Of a stretch of 6,831 nucleotides of DNA, positions 1 through 6,236 are shown piece after piece (the first letter of the stretch is position 1; each line of letters opens with the position of its first letter). The notes beneath the pieces were generated by a model. It did not search any database. It was not told the origin of the DNA and saw only the letters and a list, made by a program, of their open reading frames with translations. The translations under genes and the position numbers were made by a program. Source of the DNA: SFWF01 sp045591645 (GTDB taxonomy: Bacteria > Bacillota > Clostridia > Oscillospirales > Acutalibacteraceae); contig JAZNTG010000054.1 in assembly GCA_045591645.1 (NCBI GenBank), forward strand, positions 1-6,831, given 5' to 3'.

Positions 1-267
1 CAATACAAATCCGGCAACCGTAAGGATCGCCGACAGACATAGTATGAAAAACGGCTCCATATACACAAGCTCTGCTCTATCGGGATTCGCGAGCACTCTT
101 GCCTCACCTACGAAAAATATAAAATTGATAACAAAAAACCACGAAAAAGAAAGTATATACAAAGCGAGAAACACCTTGTATACCGTACTTTTCGTATCAA
201 TTATCTTAAAACCTCGGCGCTCTCTGTATTTATGTACACGGTTCAGCACGGCTTGATTTATTTTCAT
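1..267 (-). CDS. Membrane protein of unknown function (N-terminal part, cut by window edge)
   Basis: An open frame begins with ATG at 267..265 and stays open for 89 codons to the window edge, so the C-terminus is missing. The start is supported by AAGGAG at 280..275, seven bases upstream, and by a promoter at 301-329. The protein opens with a basic stretch (MKINQAVLNRVHKYRERRG). A hydrophobic, aromatic-rich segment follows at about residues 32-53 (contains LSFSWFFVINF), then a polar loop at about 54-72 with charged residues, then a second hydrophobic segment from about 73 to the edge (contains FFILCLSAILTV). This is the pattern of a multi-pass inner-membrane protein with a cytoplasmic N-terminus. 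I do not recognise the family. It follows the cohesin gene on the same strand after 80 bases, but its own promoter suggests a separate transcription unit. Confidence 0.72.
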   Translation of the reverse strand, partial: MKINQAVLNRVHKYRERRGFKIIDTKSTVYKVFLALYILSFSWFFVINFIFFVGEARVLANPDRAELVYMEPFFILCLSAILTVAGFVL

Positions 268-300
268 CGCGTTACTCCTTGCAGTTTTTAACTAATACAC

Positions 301-329
301 AGTATATAACATTCGACAGGATTTTTCAA
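301..329 (-). promoter_or_regulatory. Sigma-A type promoter for the left-end membrane protein gene
   Basis: Read on the minus strand, TTGAAA (329..324) is followed after 17 bases by TATACT (306..301). This is near the sigma-70/sigma-A consensus with ideal spacing. It lies about 34 bases before the ATG at 267, leaving room for a short 5' UTR that holds the AAGGAG ribosome binding site. No convincing terminator is visible between the cohesin stop codon (348) and this promoter, so some read-through from upstream is possible. Confidence 0.65.
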
Positions 330-347
330 GTAATACGATCTTAAAAG

Positions 348-1559
348 TTACCCCTTCTTTTTGATGATTTTACTACCGAAAAATCCGCAAACTACTCCGA
401 TTGCAAGTGCCAGGGTGCCAATAACCGGCAACCACCACCAAGCAATACCGCCTTCAGCTTTGGGAGTGGTATCATCAGGTTTAGTATCAACCGGTTCGTC
501 TGTTACAGGTTCATCGGGAAGCTCTTCTACAGAACCGTCATGTGCCGCTGCTCGCTTTACAATTACTGTGTATGTTTTCTTATCACCATTCTCAGCAGTG
601 CAGATTACTTTAACAGGGTTATCCTGTCCTGCAGCAAGAGTGTCGCCACCAACTACTTGTACGGACGCCTTGTCATCTGCCGCAGAACCACTGATCTTAA
701 CACTTGTTGTTTCGTAAGGCAACCAGACCACATACGTGGTTGTATCGGCACTAAATACAGGCGAAAGTAGAAAACCATCGACCGAAATTCCGCTAAGTTT
801 ATTATCAGAACTTGCCACATAGTTCGGATCTGCAGCTCTCTTTACCGAAATGGTATATGTCTTTTTAGAACCGTTTTCCGCTGTAACGGTAACCGTTACT
901 TTGGTAGTTCCGTTAGGTGTAAGATTAGGGCTATTAATAGAAACCTTTGCTTTTCCATCAACAGCAGTTGCGCTAACATTGAGCTTAGACACCTCAAAAG
1001 GAACACTTGCACTATAACTAGTTGTTCCTGCGGTAAATGCTGGAGAAATTGTAGCATTGCTGACAGTTAAAGTTGCAAGGTTGTTATCGGTTGCGAGCGG
1101 TGCTGCGACTGTTTTGGAATATGTAACAGTTCCTACATTAGCATCTGCGCTACCATCAGAGGCTGTAACTTCTGTATAAGAAATTTTAATGTTAGTTCCT
1201 GCCGCAACGTTCTTAACTTTAAATGTAACTGTAAATAATGTTTTATTGCCGTTAATAGGATTGGTTAGATTGTTATCGTAAGCAACAAAGTTATTTCCGT
1301 TAAATTCAACAGCCCAAGGCGCGCTGATTTTTTGCGTCGTTCCCGATAAGGTAACTTGGCTACTGTCATAGGAAAGAGTTCCCGAAGCACCGAAAATACC
1401 GCTACCGTTGAGATTAAAACTCAATGTGATGGTATCTCCTGCACGAACTGTACCGGGACCTGTTAAACTTGCACTTGCGCTTGCTGCCGAAACGGCGATT
1501 GGCAACATAAATACAAAACATATTATTAAACTCAACACTATTGAAACTATTTTTTTCAT
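348..1559 (-). CDS. Membrane-anchored cohesin-domain surface protein with two cadherin-like beta-sandwich domains
   Basis: A 403-residue surface protein, probably a small scaffold or receptor that binds dockerin-bearing partners. Residues 1-25 form a signal peptide (basic MKK, hydrophobic core, likely cleavage after AVSA). Residues about 30-152 look like a cohesin domain: GDTITLSFNL, then a YDSSQVTL strand, then LFTVTFKV near its end, the usual cohesin landmarks. Two cadherin-like beta-sandwich domains follow at about 158-242 and 252-337; each starts with an L-S-V-type strand and ends in ENG-KKTYT-I-VKRA. An acidic, Pro/Thr-rich linker (about 338-370) leads to a transmembrane segment (about 371-396) and a basic KKK tail, giving a C-terminal membrane anchor with the bulk outside. 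There is no LPXTG motif and no SLH domain. The start is supported by GGAG (1571..1568) eight bases upstream. The gene begins 16 bases after the dockerin gene stops, so the two are probably cotranscribed. The cohesin call rests on motif reading and is fairly, not fully, sure. Confidence 0.85.
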   Translation of the reverse strand: MKKIVSIVLSLIICFVFMLPIAVSAASASASLTGPGTVRAGDTITLSFNLNGSGIFGASGTLSYDSSQVTLSGTTQKISAPWAVEFNGNNFVAYDNNLTNPINGNKTLFTVTFKVKNVAAGTNIKISYTEVTASDGSADANVGTVTYSKTVAAPLATDNNLATLTVSNATISPAFTAGTTSYSASVPFEVSKLNVSATAVDGKAKVSINSPNLTPNGTTKVTVTVTAENGSKKTYTISVKRAADPNYVASSDNKLSGISVDGFLLSPVFSADTTTYVVWLPYETTSVKISGSAADDKASVQVVGGDTLAAGQDNPVKVICTAENGDKKTYTVIVKRAAAHDGSVEELPDEPVTDEPVDTKPDDTTPKAEGGIAWWWLPVIGTLALAIGVVCGFFGSKIIKKKG

Positions 1560-1575
1560 TGTTTACGCTCCGCTT

Positions 1576-3885
1576 CTATTGGATTATTGTACTCTTACCG
1601 AGTATATGTGCTTTGATCTGTATAAAATCTGTAATTGTAATCTTACCATCCTGGTTTGTATCTGCCTTGGCTGCAGTATTTATATCCGTCAGAGTACTTT
1701 TTCCCAAAATGTGTGCTTTCACAGCCAACATATCGGTTATCGTTATTTTTTCGTCGCCGTTAATATCGCCGCGCATTCCTTCGTATACCCTTATATAATA
1801 CGTATCGCTTTCGCCGCCATATCTAACTCTTATAGCTTGTGAGCCGACCAAACTGTTATCATATCCCGAAACCATATCCTCAGTCATATTTATAGTTTCA
1901 CTGTCACCATCTTTATAATAAACACAAATTTTTCCGCCCGTTATATCTAGGGAATCTGTTCCCTTTTTATATGACATTTTAGTTGGCAATGTAATTATCT
2001 TTATAGATTCTACCGGTCGGGGCTCAATTTTGAATTCTTTTTCGATTGTTCCGGTGTAATAATCACCTTTACCTGTAATAATAAGTGTTGCGGTTCCGAC
2101 ATTTATGTTGTTTTTATACGAAATATCATAATATTCTTCGGGAATGACGCCACCGTAACAACTCCAAACCCTGAATTCGTCTTGAGTTTTTGGTGTGCCG
2201 TCAAACACAAAGTTCTTAATTGCAAAAGATGATGATACAGAACCACCTCCGGATATAGGTTTAGGCGGAGTCATTAAAACAGCATTAGCCATATTAAACT
2301 TCACGATCTCATAATTGACTTTACAAGTCTTGAAATACTCTCCGCTTCCGTAAATACATATTTCGGCATTACCTATACCTTCACTTGAATACTCAACAAA
2401 ATAGTCTTTATCTTTTTCAAGCGTATATCCGTGATCTTTTACAATAACTGTGGGCCAGCTCTCGGTATATTCTACCTGCGTTTTACTAATTGTTACATCA
2501 CATTCGTTAATATCCGTAAGCAAACCGCTTATTGGTATTTTCCGCAACTGCGGCCACTGATAATCAGAATCCGTATCCATCTGCCAAACATTATCAAAAT
2601 CAAAGCCTGCATAAGTTTCTTTTGAAAGCATTTCATCTGCAGTACAAACCGTTGAATATGTATTAGCTTTTGACGCTGTATCAAGACAATAGCAATTATT
2701 TATTACAGATCTGCCAGCGGTACCGCCAAATATGCCGTAACCAATTGAAAATGCTTTTTGAATCTCACCCATATTATAACAATTCTCGACAGTCACGTTG
2801 GTCGATGCTTCTGCAACAATTCCGGCCGAAGAACTGCCGTCGATGCGCGCGGTGTTGAAACAATCAGAAATCTTACCGACACCCGTTACGTAACCTACTA
2901 TGCCCGCTGAATCAGTTCCTGAACCAGCGTCTACCGCACCGGTATTAAAACATTTATCGAAATTATTTCCGTTTCCCGATATGCCACCTGCGCTATTATA
3001 GTTTGAAGAATTCGGAACTGTAATACTTCCTAAATTATAACTCTCGTTTACAACTTTTGAGACACCGGCGATACCGCCGACTTTAAGATCGGAATAATGC
3101 GTTCTTTCTGAGTCCACATATATATTACCTGAATTCTTGCATAGCTCAGAGGTGCTTGTATGTCCTACGATTCCGCCTGCGCTAATGTATATATATCCTG
3201 TGCCTGTAGTTGGATTCACAGCAGATATATCGCCGAAATTACTGCATTTTACAGCAGAACCATAGCCTATGATTCCACCCACTTCAATGTAGCATCCGAT
3301 TGCAGGAGCTTTATATGAAATATCTACTGTACCATAATTATGACAGTTTATCGCATTACCCCATCCTGCTAACATACCCACATAAATATCAATGTAATCT
3401 GCGGATTGGTTTTGAGAATCGCACAAAACGTTGATCTCACTATCGATAATAGTTAAATTCTGAACAATTCCACTCATATATCCGAACATACCTATATACA
3501 CATCTGATTCCACATGAGTTGCATTTATATACAAACCAGAAATCGAAAAACCGTTTCCATCAAAATTTCCGCTAAATACAGCTTCGGAGTTGTTTCCGAT
3601 AGGTTCCCATCCGATGCCATTGTTATAAAATGCTCCACCTTGGGCAAAATCCGTATCGTTAAAATAAATATCAGCAATCATTTTGAAGTTAGCGTTTAAG
3701 TAATTACGGACATTATTAAGTTGTTCCTTGTTTTCTATGAGATACGGGTCAGTAGTTGTACCGCTACCACCCGCAAATTGGTTGCTTGCTTCACTTGCAG
3801 TAACAGTGCCTATCGGCACAATTCCAAACAAAAGTACCAACGATATCATAATTACAAGACATCTTCTAAAATACATTTTCTTCAT
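1576..3885 (-). CDS. Secreted dockerin-type protein with GLUG repeats and Ig-like domains
   Basis: A 769-residue secreted protein. The start at 3885 is chosen because AAGGAGG (3897..3891) sits five bases upstream and translation then opens with a typical signal peptide (MKKMYFRRC, hydrophobic core to about residue 30, TVTASEA). Residues about 37-150 carry GGSGTTTDPYLI and FSGNFDGNGFSISGLYI, the usual lead-in to GLUG proteins. About six GLUG-like repeats follow (about 165-400), each with a GGI-G turn and a C/S-N/Y-N-G-I strand, probably stacking as a beta-helix. Two beta-sandwich repeats of the DY-V-Y-NNINVGTAT type lie at about 456-529 and 553-620, and a Big_3-like Ig domain at about 625-702. 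Residues 706-769 are a type I dockerin with two calcium loops (DINGDEKITITD and DTNQDGKITITD). No catalytic domain is visible, so binding or adhesion is the likely role. It is the first gene after a promoter and structured leader, followed by the cohesin gene. Confidence 0.9.
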   Translation of the reverse strand: MKKMYFRRCLVIMISLVLLFGIVPIGTVTASEASNQFAGGSGTTTDPYLIENKEQLNNVRNYLNANFKMIADIYFNDTDFAQGGAFYNNGIGWEPIGNNSEAVFSGNFDGNGFSISGLYINATHVESDVYIGMFGYMSGIVQNLTIIDSEINVLCDSQNQSADYIDIYVGMLAGWGNAINCHNYGTVDISYKAPAIGCYIEVGGIIGYGSAVKCSNFGDISAVNPTTGTGYIYISAGGIVGHTSTSELCKNSGNIYVDSERTHYSDLKVGGIAGVSKVVNESYNLGSITVPNSSNYNSAGGISGNGNNFDKCFNTGAVDAGSGTDSAGIVGYVTGVGKISDCFNTARIDGSSSAGIVAEASTNVTVENCYNMGEIQKAFSIGYGIFGGTAGRSVINNCYCLDTASKANTYSTVCTADEMLSKETYAGFDFDNVWQMDTDSDYQWPQLRKIPISGLLTDINECDVTISKTQVEYTESWPTVIVKDHGYTLEKDKDYFVEYSSEGIGNAEICIYGSGEYFKTCKVNYEIVKFNMANAVLMTPPKPISGGGSVSSSFAIKNFVFDGTPKTQDEFRVWSCYGGVIPEEYYDISYKNNINVGTATLIITGKGDYYTGTIEKEFKIEPRPVESIKIITLPTKMSYKKGTDSLDITGGKICVYYKDGDSETINMTEDMVSGYDNSLVGSQAIRVRYGGESDTYYIRVYEGMRGDINGDEKITITDMLAVKAHILGKSTLTDINTAAKADTNQDGKITITDFIQIKAHILGKSTIIQ
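1579..1770 (-). other. Type I dockerin domain coding segment
   Basis: This encodes residues 706-769, the C-terminal end of the secreted protein. Two F-hand calcium-binding loops with D-x-N-x-D-x-x-I-x-x-x-D spacing are each followed by an identical helix stretch (KAHILGKST). In dockerins, loop positions 10-11 and the helix positions 17-18 and 22 contact the cohesin; here these are I-T, K-A and G in both repeats. That symmetry is typical of dockerins that can dock in either of two orientations. Confidence 0.88.
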
Positions 3886-3890
3886 AAATA

Positions 3891-3897
3891 CCTCCTT
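3891..3897 (-). promoter_or_regulatory. Ribosome binding site fixing the dockerin gene start
   Basis: AAGGAGG on the minus strand lies five bases before the ATG at 3885..3883. It decides against the longer in-frame start at 4008, which has no ribosome binding site, lies inside a predicted RNA hairpin, and would place about 41 non-secretory residues before the signal peptide. Confidence 0.85.
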
Positions 3898-3911
3898 GCC
3901 CATCTGACAAC

Positions 3912-3939
3912 AAAAAAGTGCGCAGACTAAGCTACGCAC
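3912..3939 (-). terminator. Intrinsic terminator inside the leader (conditional attenuator)
   Basis: GTGCGTAG (3939..3932) pairs with CTGCGCAC (3925..3918): eight base pairs with one G-T wobble and a CTTAGT loop. Six Ts follow (3917..3912). It ends 15 bases before the ribosome binding site, so termination here would silence both downstream genes. Part of its 5' arm (CGTAG) can instead pair with GCTACG at 3952..3947, and GTCTG (3927..3923) with CAGAC at 3961..3957; both would block the terminator. Confidence 0.72.
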
Positions 3940-4060
3940 CGTAAAACGTAGCCCTGGTCTGTTGCTACACAGTTCACTTCTGAAGGGAAATGAAATCAAA
4001 GCAAACATTTTAACAAAAAGTCTGCTCTTCTAACCCATAATTTAACTATGTAGCATAATT

Positions 4061-4088
4061 ATTATATCATAAAACTTGAATATGTAAA
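4061..4088 (-). promoter_or_regulatory. Sigma-A type promoter of the dockerin-cohesin unit
   Basis: TTTACA (4088..4083) and a perfect TATAAT (4066..4061) are separated by 16 bases. Transcription would start close to 4054, exactly where the first pairing arm of the leader begins. It lies about 18 bases past the rplQ terminator hairpin, so the surface-protein genes appear uncoupled from the ribosomal operon. Confidence 0.75.
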
Positions 4089-4106
4089 TATTAAACAAAG
4101 AATTTA

Positions 4107-4150
4107 ATCCCCGCATCGTAAGATAGCCATCTACCTTGCGATGCGAGGAT
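4107..4150 (-). terminator. Terminator hairpin ending the ribosomal operon
   Basis: A near-perfect 44-base hairpin: ATCCTCGCATCG (4150..4139) pairs with CGATGCGGGGAT (4118..4107) with one G-T wobble. After one C-A mismatch, AAGGTAG pairs with CTATCTT around an ATGG loop. On the minus strand it is followed by a T-rich but interrupted tail (TTAAATTCTTTGTTTAAT). It starts 19 bases after the rplQ stop codon. The stem is strong; the broken T-tract makes the efficiency less certain. Confidence 0.75.
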
Positions 4151-4169
4151 CAATCGCATTCAAACTATA

Positions 4170-4511
4170 TTAGATAAGTTCGATAATTGCCATTTCGGCA
4201 GCGTCGCCGCGGCGGGGGCCGGTCTTGGTTATACGGCAGTAACCGCCGTTTACGTCCATATACTTAGGAGCGATCTCGGTGTAAAGCTTCTTTACAACAT
4301 CGTCCTTAGTAATAAACGCCATAGCCTGACGCTTAGATGTAAGACTGTCTGTCTTAGCCAGTGTAATATATTTCTCGGTCATAGCGCGAACTTCCTTAGC
4401 GGGTGTAACGGTGGTCTCGATCTTTCCGTTCTCAAGAAGGAAAGTAACCATCGCACGCAGCATAGCGGTTCTGTGATCGCTCTTTCTGCCGAGTTTACGA
4501 GTTCCGGGCAT
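4170..4511 (-). CDS. rplQ: 50S ribosomal protein L17
   Basis: L17 of the large ribosomal subunit, 113 residues, the usual length for Gram-positive bacteria. The N-terminal signature is clear (RKLGRKSDHRTAMLRAMV, then IETTVTPAKEVRAMTEKYITLAK), as is the C-terminal GGYCRITKTGPRRGDAAEMA. The protein binds 23S rRNA near the exit of the peptide tunnel. The start is supported by AAGGAG (4525..4520), eight bases upstream. It is the last gene of the operon, 37 bases after rpoA and followed by the terminator hairpin. Confidence 0.98.
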   Translation of the reverse strand: MPGTRKLGRKSDHRTAMLRAMVTFLLENGKIETTVTPAKEVRAMTEKYITLAKTDSLTSKRQAMAFITKDDVVKKLYTEIAPKYMDVNGGYCRITKTGPRRGDAAEMAIIELI

Positions 4512-4548
4512 TTATAACACTCCTTACCGGTGAAATTTTTAAGAAAAC

Positions 4549-5499
4549 TTAATCGTTATCGCTCTTAAGAGCAAAGCCGAAGCTTGCCAGCTTTGCGATA
4601 ACCTCTTCAAGAGACTTGCGGCCGAGGTTTCTTACCTTCATCATATCCTCTTCGGACTTGTTGGTAAGATCTTCAACCGTGTGAATTCCTGCGCGCTTGA
4701 GGCAGTTGAAGCTACGTACAGAAAGGTCGAGGTCTTCGATGATCATATCAAGAACCTTTTCTCTCTCTATGTTATCCTTTTCTGCCATAATGCTCTCGCT
4801 CTCGCTGACGCCTTCTGCAAGGTTGAGGAAGAGGCTAAAATGCTCAATCAGGATTTTAGCTGCAAAAGAAACAGCCTCGTTTGCTCCCATAGAGCCGTTA
4901 GTCCATACCTCAAGAGTAAGGCGACCCTTGTCAACAGTGCTGCCGACACGAGTGTCATCGAAAACAGGGTTGCACTTTACAACAGGAGAATAGATCGAGT
5001 CGATCGGGATGACACCAATGATATTGGTGGCGGGCTTGTTTGCCTCTGCGGAAACATAGCCTCTGCCCTTAGATACGGTCATCTCAATGCTGAGCTTTGC
5101 TCCGTCTCCTAAAGTGGCAATATGCTGATCTTTGTTAAGGATCTCTACCTCGGAGTCAGCCTTGATAGAAGCTCCGGTCACATTACAGGGGCCTACAGCA
5201 TCGATATAGACTGTCTTGGTGCCTTCGCTATAGAGCTTTACGATCAGTTCCTTGATGTTGAGGATGATCTCAGTGACATCCTCCTTGACACCGTTGATGG
5301 TCGAAAACTCATGTACAACACCGTCTATCTTAACCGAAGTAACCGCTGCACCCGGAAGAGTAGAGAGGAGAACTCTTCTCATACTGTTTCCAAGTGTTAT
5401 AGCATAGCCTCTCTCGAGAGGCTCCATTACAAATTTACCGTAAGTGCCGTCTTCTGATAATTCCAGCGTTTCAATTCTGGGCTTTTCAATTTCTATCAT
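4549..5499 (-). CDS. rpoA: DNA-directed RNA polymerase subunit alpha
   Basis: The alpha subunit of RNA polymerase, 316 residues, typical length. It dimerises to start core enzyme assembly and contacts upstream promoter DNA and activators. The N-terminal domain (about 1-230) shows the dimerisation motif LGNSMRRVLLSTLPGAA (36-52) and GVKEDVTEIILNIK. A charged linker leads to the C-terminal domain (about 245-316) with LSVRSFNCLKRAGI, in which Arg262 corresponds to the DNA-binding Arg265 of E. coli, and NLGRKSLEEV at 291-300. The start has GGAG (5510..5507) seven bases upstream. It lies 85 bases after rpsD, the largest gap in this operon, and that gap holds a hairpin. Position between rpsD and rplQ matches the standard alpha operon. 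Confidence 0.99.
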   Translation of the reverse strand: MIEIEKPRIETLELSEDGTYGKFVMEPLERGYAITLGNSMRRVLLSTLPGAAVTSVKIDGVVHEFSTINGVKEDVTEIILNIKELIVKLYSEGTKTVYIDAVGPCNVTGASIKADSEVEILNKDQHIATLGDGAKLSIEMTVSKGRGYVSAEANKPATNIIGVIPIDSIYSPVVKCNPVFDDTRVGSTVDKGRLTLEVWTNGSMGANEAVSFAAKILIEHFSLFLNLAEGVSESESIMAEKDNIEREKVLDMIIEDLDLSVRSFNCLKRAGIHTVEDLTNKSEEDMMKVRNLGRKSLEEVIAKLASFGFALKSDND

Positions 5500-5515
5500 C
5501 TAAAAGCTCCAATCT

Positions 5516-5551
5516 CCGCACAAAATTTTAAATTCCGCTGACCCTGTGCGG
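5516..5551 (-). promoter_or_regulatory. Hairpin in the rpsD-rpoA gap, possible regulatory RNA element
   Basis: CCGCACA (5551..5545) pairs perfectly with TGTGCGG (5522..5516), enclosing a 22-base A/T-rich loop. No T-run follows, so it is not a typical terminator. Its 3' end is five bases upstream of the rpoA GGAG site, so it could influence rpoA translation or mRNA processing. S4, encoded just upstream, is a known autoregulator in other bacteria, but no S4 site is demonstrated here. Confidence 0.4.
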
Positions 5552-5584
5552 TTTTGAGTGAACGGAACAATATACAACAGTCTA

Positions 5585-6211
5585 TTACTTAGAATAGAAC
5601 TCAACGATGAGCTGCTCTTCAACAGGAGCCTCTATCTGCTCACGTGTGGGAAGGTTATTAACCTTTACGTCGTAAGCGTCACGGTTTACACTAAGCCACT
5701 CAGGAACGGGTTTAGCTCCGTTTGCCTCGACAACAGCCTTGATCTTTTCAGTTCCTCTTGACTTCTCGCAAACAGAGATTACATCTCCTGCCTTTACGAG
5801 GTAAGAAGCGATGTCAACGCGGCTTCCGTTCACTTCGAAATGACCGTGACCGACAAGCTGACGAGCTTCTGCTCTCGAAGAAGCATAGCCTGCTCTGTAA
5901 ACAACGTTGTCAAGACGGCTTTCAAGGATGCGAAGAAGGTTGGTACCTGTCATACCCTGCTTCTTTGCAGCCATCTCATAGTAGTGACGGAACTGATGCT
6001 CCGCAACACCGTAAAATCTTCTTGCTCTCTGCTTCGCTCTGAGCTGCATTCCGTATTCGGAAGACTTTTTACGACCCTGTCCGTGCTGGCCGGGTGCGTA
6101 TGATCTCTGAGCGATAGAACACTTTTCAGAATAGCAGCGTTCGCCCTTAAGGAACAACTTCTGTCCCTCACGGCGGCACTGTCTGCATACTGCTCCAGTA
6201 TATCTTGCCAT
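5585..6211 (-). CDS. rpsD: 30S ribosomal protein S4 (zinc-binding type)
   Basis: S4 is a primary 16S rRNA binding protein that starts assembly of the small-subunit body and takes part in decoding accuracy. The protein has 208 residues, normal for the family. The N-terminal domain starts MARYTGAVCRQCRR and carries Cys9, Cys12, Cys26 and Cys31 in a zinc-ribbon arrangement, so this is the C-plus form. Residues about 98-160 form the S4 RNA-binding domain (SRLDNVVYRAGYASSRAEAR, then GHFEVNGSRVDI). The C-terminus ends EEQLIVEFYSK, as expected. GGAGG (6225..6221) lies nine bases upstream of the ATG. The gene follows rpsK after 25 bases. Its place inside this operon, rather than elsewhere as in Bacillus, is the clostridial arrangement. 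Confidence 0.99.
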   Translation of the reverse strand: MARYTGAVCRQCRREGQKLFLKGERCYSEKCSIAQRSYAPGQHGQGRKKSSEYGMQLRAKQRARRFYGVAEHQFRHYYEMAAKKQGMTGTNLLRILESRLDNVVYRAGYASSRAEARQLVGHGHFEVNGSRVDIASYLVKAGDVISVCEKSRGTEKIKAVVEANGAKPVPEWLSVNRDAYDVKVNNLPTREQIEAPVEEQLIVEFYSK

Positions 6212-6236
6212 CTAATTACACCTCCAATTTTATCGG

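Larger units (their letters stand above)
3886..4054 (-). promoter_or_regulatory. Structured 5' leader, candidate riboswitch or attenuator of the dockerin-cohesin unit
   Basis: The expected transcript starts near 4054 and runs about 170 nt to the ATG. Its first bases, GCUACA (4054..4049), are complementary to UGUAGC (3969..3964), enclosing two hairpins. Hairpin P2 pairs GCAGACUUUU (4025..4016) with AAAA (4011..4008), a bulged U, and GUUUGC (4006..4001). Hairpin P3 pairs UUCAUUUC (3994..3987) with GAAGUGAA (3980..3973) over a six-base loop. Downstream, GCUACG (3952..3947) can pair with either UGUAGC or CGUAGC (3936..3931). The last of these overlaps the 5' arm of an intrinsic terminator. Two exclusive folds result, one terminating and one reading through. 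All pairings were read by hand and no energies were computed. The three-way-junction shape is that of a ligand-sensing leader, but I do not recognise the class or ligand. Confidence 0.6.

Noticed and set aside
44..256. Plus-strand frame of 70 codons at the left end
   Set aside because: It lies antisense to the membrane protein frame, which has a promoter, ribosome binding site and plausible hydrophobic pattern; the plus frame has none of these.
301..347. Possible terminator after the cohesin gene (TTTTAAG with CTTGAAAA)
   Set aside because: The pairing is short, A/T-only apart from one G-C pair, interrupted by a bulge and lacks a T-run; it also overlaps the promoter.
348..1559. LPXTG sortase signal in the cohesin protein
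   Set aside because: The linker before the membrane segment is Pro/Thr/Asp-rich but contains no LPXTG-like motif; a plain membrane anchor fits better.
3886..4054. T-box leader
   Set aside because: No AGGGTGGNACCGCG-type antiterminator sequence is present, and the downstream genes are not tRNA- or amino-acid-related.
4042..4056. Tiny frame ATG-CTA-CAT-AGT-TAA at the leader start, possible leader peptide
   Set aside because: It has only four sense codons, begins at or before the predicted transcription start, has no ribosome binding site and no run of regulatory codons.
4681..5112. Plus-strand frame of 143 codons across rpoA
   Set aside because: It is the antisense reading of a fully conserved essential gene, with no supporting signals.
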